This document shows positions 60,167 through 64,000 of a stretch of 64,000 nt of DNA, piece after piece (position 1 is the stretch's first letter; each line of letters begins with the position of its first letter). The notes under the pieces were generated by a model, which worked only from the letters and a program-made list of their open reading frames with translations, was not told the origin of the DNA and did no database searches. Both the position numbers and the translations under genes were made by a program. Origin of the DNA: Pantoea septica (lineage in GTDB: Bacteria; Pseudomonadota; Gammaproteobacteria; Enterobacterales; Enterobacteriaceae); NCBI RefSeq assembly GCF_002095575.1, contig NZ_MLJJ01000017.1, positions 1-64,000 of the forward strand, given 5' to 3'.

Positions 60167-61621
60167 TCACTCCTCTTTCGCCTCCAGCAGCGACTCCCGG
60201 CACCACTGCGCCAGCTGACGGATCGCCTGCTCAACCTCTTCGTTCCAGCCGAAGCCGGCGTTAAGCCGAAAGCAGTGGTCGTAGCGATCGTCGGTCGCGA
60301 AAATATGGCCCGGCGCAATGCCGATGCCGGCGTTGCGCGCTTTGAGAAACAGCGCGCGCACGTTGAGCGCCCGGTGCGGCATCTCGACCCACAGCACATA
60401 ACCGCCTTCCGGATCCGAGACGCGCGTGCCCGCCGGAAACTCGCGCAGCAGCGACTGACGCATCTGCTGAATCTGGCCGGCCAGCTCGCGCCGCAGCTTG
60501 CGCAGATGGGCGTCATAGCCGCCGCTGCGCAGCAGCTCGGCGATCGCCGCCTGCGACAGCGTCGAGGTACCCATGGTCGAGGTGTATTTCAGCGACGCGA
60601 TCTTGCGCATGTAGTTGACGCTGTGCACCCAGCCGATGCGGATGCCGGGCGCGACGGTTTTGGAAAAGCCGCTGCACAGAATGGCGTTGGGGCTAAAGGC
60701 GCGCATTGGAAAAGGCCGCCGTTCGCCGAACGCGGTATCGCCGAAAATATCGTCTTCGACGATCACCACGTCATTCTCATCGGCCTGACGGGCGATATAG
60801 GCCTTCTGTTCGTTGGGGATCGATTTGCCGAGCGGATTGTTGACGTTGCTGATGGTGAGAAAGGCCTGTACCGCCCTGCGGCGGAACAGCGCGGTGAGCT
60901 TTTCGACGTCGACATAGCCTTCCGGCCCGGAGTCGACTTCAATGACGCGCAGGTTGAGATTATGCAGCATCTGCAGCAGCACGAAGTAGCAGGGGGACTC
61001 CACCGCCACCACGTCGCCGGGCCTGAGCGTGGCGCGCAGCGACAGCGACACCGCCTCAATGCAGCCGTTGGTGATGAGAATATCGTCGGCGCTGATATTG
61101 CAGCCATACTCTACCGCGCGACGCGCGATCTCATGCTTCAGCGGCAGATAGCCGGTGCCCTTAACGGTGTTGCCCAATAGCGCCGGTTTGCTGTATCCCA
61201 TCTGGCGCATCAGCAGCCCGATCTTTTTCACCGGATAGAGGGAGCTGTCGCCGTTCGCCAGGTCGAGACGAACGCGACACTCCGAGCCGAGGATCGCCAG
61301 GTGCATCTCCGTCTGTTCATCCAGCGGCGCCACCAGCCGCGGCTGCGCCAGCGGCGTCGGCGTCGTCTCTGTCTGCGCCAGACGCGGCGCGACGAAAAAG
61401 CCCGATTTCGGCTTCGCCACCGCAAAGCGCTCATCCTCCAGCGTGCGCAGCGTTTTCAGCGCGGTCGTCAGGCTGACGCTGTACTGCGTCGCCAGCGTGC
61501 GCACCGAGGGCAACCGGCTGTCGGGCAGCAGCGATCCGCTGCGGATAGCCTGCTTAATTTGTTCGGCTATCTGGCGGTAACGACTGCTCTGACTCTCCTG
61601 CTCGTCCGTTTCACCGGGCAT
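60167..61621 (-). CDS. MocR-type regulator (GntR helix-turn-helix plus aminotransferase domain)
   Basis: A 484-residue fusion. The N-terminal GntR winged helix (about residues 10-80, YRQIAEQIKQAIRSGSLLPD, RLPSVRTLATQYSVSLTTALK) is followed by a class I aminotransferase-like domain with PLP lysine in CSGFSKTVAPGIRIGW. Such proteins use PLP or an amino compound as effector. The ATG at 61621 follows GGGGTGG; a longer TTG-started frame (61660) is less likely. It is divergent from the PP-loop/ATP-grasp genes and may regulate them. An AGTAC-n7-GTACT repeat lies just upstream (61664-61680). Confidence 0.88.
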   Translation of the reverse strand: MPGETDEQESQSSRYRQIAEQIKQAIRSGSLLPDSRLPSVRTLATQYSVSLTTALKTLRTLEDERFAVAKPKSGFFVAPRLAQTETTPTPLAQPRLVAPLDEQTEMHLAILGSECRVRLDLANGDSSLYPVKKIGLLMRQMGYSKPALLGNTVKGTGYLPLKHEIARRAVEYGCNISADDILITNGCIEAVSLSLRATLRPGDVVAVESPCYFVLLQMLHNLNLRVIEVDSGPEGYVDVEKLTALFRRRAVQAFLTISNVNNPLGKSIPNEQKAYIARQADENDVVIVEDDIFGDTAFGERRPFPMRAFSPNAILCSGFSKTVAPGIRIGWVHSVNYMRKIASLKYTSTMGTSTLSQAAIAELLRSGGYDAHLRKLRRELAGQIQQMRQSLLREFPAGTRVSDPEGGYVLWVEMPHRALNVRALFLKARNAGIGIAPGHIFATDDRYDHCFRLNAGFGWNEEVEQAIRQLAQWCRESLLEAKEE

Positions 61622-61797
61622 CTGTTCCACCCCATATCGTACTGATCTGTGCGTATTCAAGAGAGTACATTCAAAGTACTTTAGGCTGCATCTCTTAATT
61701 ATTTGTGACGCGCGGCCGCTCCGCTTTCTGCGTCCGGCGCCCTGTCGTCTGCCTGCGTTCCGGCATTCATTGCTATACCGCTTAATGGCCTTTTTTT

Positions 61798-61819
61798 CAT
61801 GGAATCAGTAGGTTCCATG
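61798..61819. promoter_or_regulatory. interrupted palindrome in the PP-loop gene leader
   Basis: CATGGAA-TCAGTAGG-TTCCATG: 7-bp arms about an 8-bp centre, 40 bp before the chosen start of the PP-loop gene. It could be an operator or an mRNA hairpin. Each arm contains an ATG in frame with the downstream gene. Confidence 0.5.
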
Positions 61820-61858
61820 CATTTAAACGAATTTATCAGCCAAAGGAAAACGCGAAAA

Positions 61859-63325
61859 ATGAATAATCTGTCCGCCATGATGAGAGAAATCGAAGGCTAT
61901 CTGACGCCGGCAATCATCGATTCCGCTAAACGGTGCTCTCATCGTCTGCTTGCCGCGCTGCCGGATAGCGAGCAGCTGTCGCGCAACCGCGTTCTGCTCG
62001 CCTACGGCGGCGGGAAGGACAGCAGCTATATGGTGGCCTATGTGCGTTACATTCAGGGGTTGATCTGGCGGCAGCGCGGCGACACTTTTCGCCTGCGCAT
62101 CAGCACCAACCGCCATGCCGCCATGAGCGACAGCGTGATGGAGAATATCGACCGCGTTTACCGCGCGCTGGCTATTCACCATGACGCCTTCGTAGAGAGC
62201 CTGATCGTCGACGGCCAGCAGATCCGCCCCTTCGAACGTCATCTTCCCCTGCCCGAGCCGGTGCGCCAGCAAAACCGCAGCGACGTGCTGATGAACGGCC
62301 ACCGCTTTCGCGCCGACGCGCGCTCGACCTTTTGCAACGCCTGCAATCTCAGCATGGTCAACTCGTTCGGCCTGGCGGCGCACTATAACGGCGGCGTGGA
62401 CATGATTATCACCGGCGATTCGCCGCAGGAGCAGACCGCCTACGTCGCCTGGGCGCGGCACCTTTCGCGCCTGTTCGATGCGCCAACGGCGGAGAAAGAT
62501 CGGGGTTTTCGCGGCTTTTTGCAGACGCTCGACGGCGTAGCCCATCGCTATTCGGCCGCTATCCACGGCGAGGCGGCGGTTACGCCCGCGCGCCGCATCA
62601 TGCATCAGCTGACGCGCGATCCGCTGTTCTTCAATATTTATCAGGACACCGCCTACGAAGCCGGCGCGCACTGGGCGCTGCTCAACGACTTTATGCGTTT
62701 CCGCTTCGACCCGCTGATGTTCAGCTTTTCCGAATCGGACTGCGGCAACCCGACACTAATGGCCCATATTCGCGGCCTGCGCGCGGAAACCCTGCTGCAG
62801 CGCAGCTACGTGGAAGGCATCCGCGAATATGTCCGCTTTGCGCTGGGGCTGATGGCGCAGAAAGATTTTCCGCCTCAGCTGATCGCCGAGATGGCGGCGC
62901 GCTATCAGGACGAGGCCGCTATCGAACAGCAGCGCCAGCGCGCGGCGCGCTTTGCCGCCGAGGCGTTCGGCCTCGACGAAACCCAGCTGATTTGCATGAT
63001 CTATTCGCCCTTTATCGCCCAGGGCAGCCAGCTGCACAGCTGGCTGACGCAGCAGCGGATCGGGCTGGACGAGGGAGCGATTCGTCAGCTGCTCGCCGGC
63101 GAGCGCGACGACGCGGCGCTGGCGCAGCAGCTCGGCCAGCTTTCCGGACTGGATATCGATCAGTTACGTCACTGCTGGCAAAGCCGCCAGGTGAGCTCGC
63201 TGCTGGAGGGCATAAGCGCCGATCCGCTGTCGCGCGTGCTGCGCTTCGATCCGCATAAGGCGGTGATTCAGGTAAACCACGGCGTCCTGCAGGATACCGT
63301 GACCGAAGTGATCTCCGGGCGCTGA
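61859..63325 (+). CDS. PP-loop ATPase (adenine nucleotide alpha-hydrolase fold), unknown pathway
   Basis: A 488-residue protein with an N-terminal PP-loop: LLAYGGGKDSSYMVAY (residues 46-61), where the usual SGGxDS is GGGKDSS. Two-cysteine motif FCNAC (159-162) lies in ARSTFCNACNLSMVNSFG, followed by GGVDMIITGDSPQEQTAYV, which suits the nucleotide-binding fold of tRNA-thiolation and N-type amidotransferase enzymes. The C-terminal half is helical and unrecognised. I cannot name the substrate; an adenylate-forming amide or thio transfer is likely. The ATG at 61859 has AAGGA; ATGs at 61799 and 61817 are in frame. An ATP-grasp gene follows after 18 bp. Confidence 0.8.
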   Translation: MNNLSAMMREIEGYLTPAIIDSAKRCSHRLLAALPDSEQLSRNRVLLAYGGGKDSSYMVAYVRYIQGLIWRQRGDTFRLRISTNRHAAMSDSVMENIDRVYRALAIHHDAFVESLIVDGQQIRPFERHLPLPEPVRQQNRSDVLMNGHRFRADARSTFCNACNLSMVNSFGLAAHYNGGVDMIITGDSPQEQTAYVAWARHLSRLFDAPTAEKDRGFRGFLQTLDGVAHRYSAAIHGEAAVTPARRIMHQLTRDPLFFNIYQDTAYEAGAHWALLNDFMRFRFDPLMFSFSESDCGNPTLMAHIRGLRAETLLQRSYVEGIREYVRFALGLMAQKDFPPQLIAEMAARYQDEAAIEQQRQRAARFAAEAFGLDETQLICMIYSPFIAQGSQLHSWLTQQRIGLDEGAIRQLLAGERDDAALAQQLGQLSGLDIDQLRHCWQSRQVSSLLEGISADPLSRVLRFDPHKAVIQVNHGVLQDTVTEVISGR

Positions 63326-63343
63326 TCCCGGTAAGGCGAAGCG

Positions 63344-64000
63344 ATGAGAAAAATTTTCCTGCAAATAGGCGCAACGCGCGACGGCCAGAACCCCTACTGC
63401 GAGGTGGCGAAGCGCGACGGCTACTTTACCGTACTGGCGGAGATGAGCGATTTCGTCGACTACCAGTCGCTCAGCCTGACGCTGCCGTTTGATCTGATCG
63501 TTCGCCTCGACCGGCCGGAAAATCCCTGGGAAGTGCTGCAGGCCTGTCTGCACGCCGGGCTGCTGGAGCATCCGCGCGTGGTGCTGGCCGGGTTTGAAGC
63601 CTACAACGCCAGCGCCGGCCGGGTGCGGGAAATACTGGCTGGACCCGATGCGCCGCGCACCTTTATCCCGCTGGATAAATATGCCCAGCGGATGGCGCTG
63701 AAAAAAGCCTGGCCGCGCTTCCCACAGCCGGAGTTTCGTTTTTTCGCCTCGCCGCTCAGCATTCTCGACGCCCATCAGGCGCTGATCTATCCCTGCGTGA
63801 TCAAGCCGGTGGACAGCGGCGGCGGGCTGGGGATCTGGCTGGTGGAAGCGCCCGAACGGCTGGCGGGCGTGGTGCAGATGCTGGAAGAGACCATGAACTA
63901 CGGCGGGCGCAGCTTTAGCGGGTTTATCGTCGAAAGCTGGCTGGACGGCGACGAATATTCGCTGCAGGGCGTGGTGCACGACGGCCATCCGCACGCCCTG
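63344..64000 (+). CDS. ATP-grasp ligase, partial at the window edge
   Basis: Open from ATG 63344 to the end of the window (219 codons, no stop), so the C terminus is missing. The N-terminal part to about residue 100 looks like a pre-ATP-grasp domain. DKYAQRMALKKAW (111-123), the nucleotide-binding lysine in YPCVIKPVDSGGGLGIW (K154), and FIVESWLDGDEYSLQGVV (194-211) are ATP-grasp signatures of the carboxylate-amine ligase group. Such enzymes make acyl phosphates and join them to amines. It lies 18 bp after the PP-loop gene with a TAAGG site, so the two form an operon that continues to the right. Confidence 0.85.
   Translation, partial: MRKIFLQIGATRDGQNPYCEVAKRDGYFTVLAEMSDFVDYQSLSLTLPFDLIVRLDRPENPWEVLQACLHAGLLEHPRVVLAGFEAYNASAGRVREILAGPDAPRTFIPLDKYAQRMALKKAWPRFPQPEFRFFASPLSILDAHQALIYPCVIKPVDSGGGLGIWLVEAPERLAGVVQMLEETMNYGGRSFSGFIVESWLDGDEYSLQGVVHDGHPHAL

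Noticed and set aside
1-64000. CRISPR arrays, tRNAs, insertion sequences, prophage and toxin-antitoxin genes
   Set aside because: I looked for spaced direct repeats, cloverleaf-like intergenic sequence, transposase or integrase frames and small paired genes and found none that hold up.

Overview
The window is chromosomal DNA of a GC-rich member of the Enterobacterales. Gene content and protein similarity recalled from E. coli K-12 point to the Erwiniaceae (Pantoea, Mixta or Erwinia type). Supporting signs are a short-form argG inside the arg cluster, a kgu-type 2-ketogluconate operon, and selA/selB missing from their usual place. No insertion sequence, integrase, tRNA, CRISPR array or prophage was seen. 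Almost all of it reads as ordinary core genome, in blocks that are scattered in E. coli.

Layout. 1-232: twin promoters of an rRNA operon that reads leftward out of the window. 233-4375: murI, btuB with a cobalamin riboswitch, and trmA. 4565-8936: yijD-fabR, sthA, oxyR, and a peroxiredoxin-glutaredoxin fusion sitting where oxyS lies in E. coli. 9057-14875: arginine cluster argH-argG-argB-argC with divergent argE and two ARG boxes. 15161-18681: ppc and the lipoprotein gene yiaF. 18717-23371: mannitol operon mtlA-mtlD-mtlR behind four CRP-like sites, then yibL. 23380-25143: a VirK/YbjX-family gene and sodA. 25328-32699: fdhD and fdoG-fdoH-fdoI-fdhE, then yibF; the FdoG catalytic residue is Cys, not selenocysteine. 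32786-36964: glyS-glyQ and wecH. 36949-38438: a GlxA-type regulator and a cysteine hydrolase. 38538-46644: the xylose regulon xylB-xylA / xylF-xylG-xylH-xylR with recognisable XylR operator regions. 46748-50870: a ROK regulator, dnaC-dnaT, an unknown membrane protein and a small outer-membrane barrel. 51011-52343: tag and yiaD. 52507-58795: two LacI-family regulators and a kguE-kguK-kguT-kguD(ghrB) operon behind a perfect 16-bp operator. 58875-61621: avtA and a MocR-type regulator. 61859-64000: a PP-loop ATPase gene followed by an ATP-grasp ligase gene that runs off the right edge.

How the genes work together. Several complete modules are present: arginine synthesis from N-acetylglutamate to arginine (argC, B, E, G, H), mannitol uptake and oxidation, xylose uptake and entry into the pentose phosphate pathway, respiratory formate oxidation, 2-ketogluconate use, and peroxide defence. 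The least explained part is the right edge, where the PP-loop and ATP-grasp pair looks like the start of a small-molecule or peptide-ligase gene cluster.
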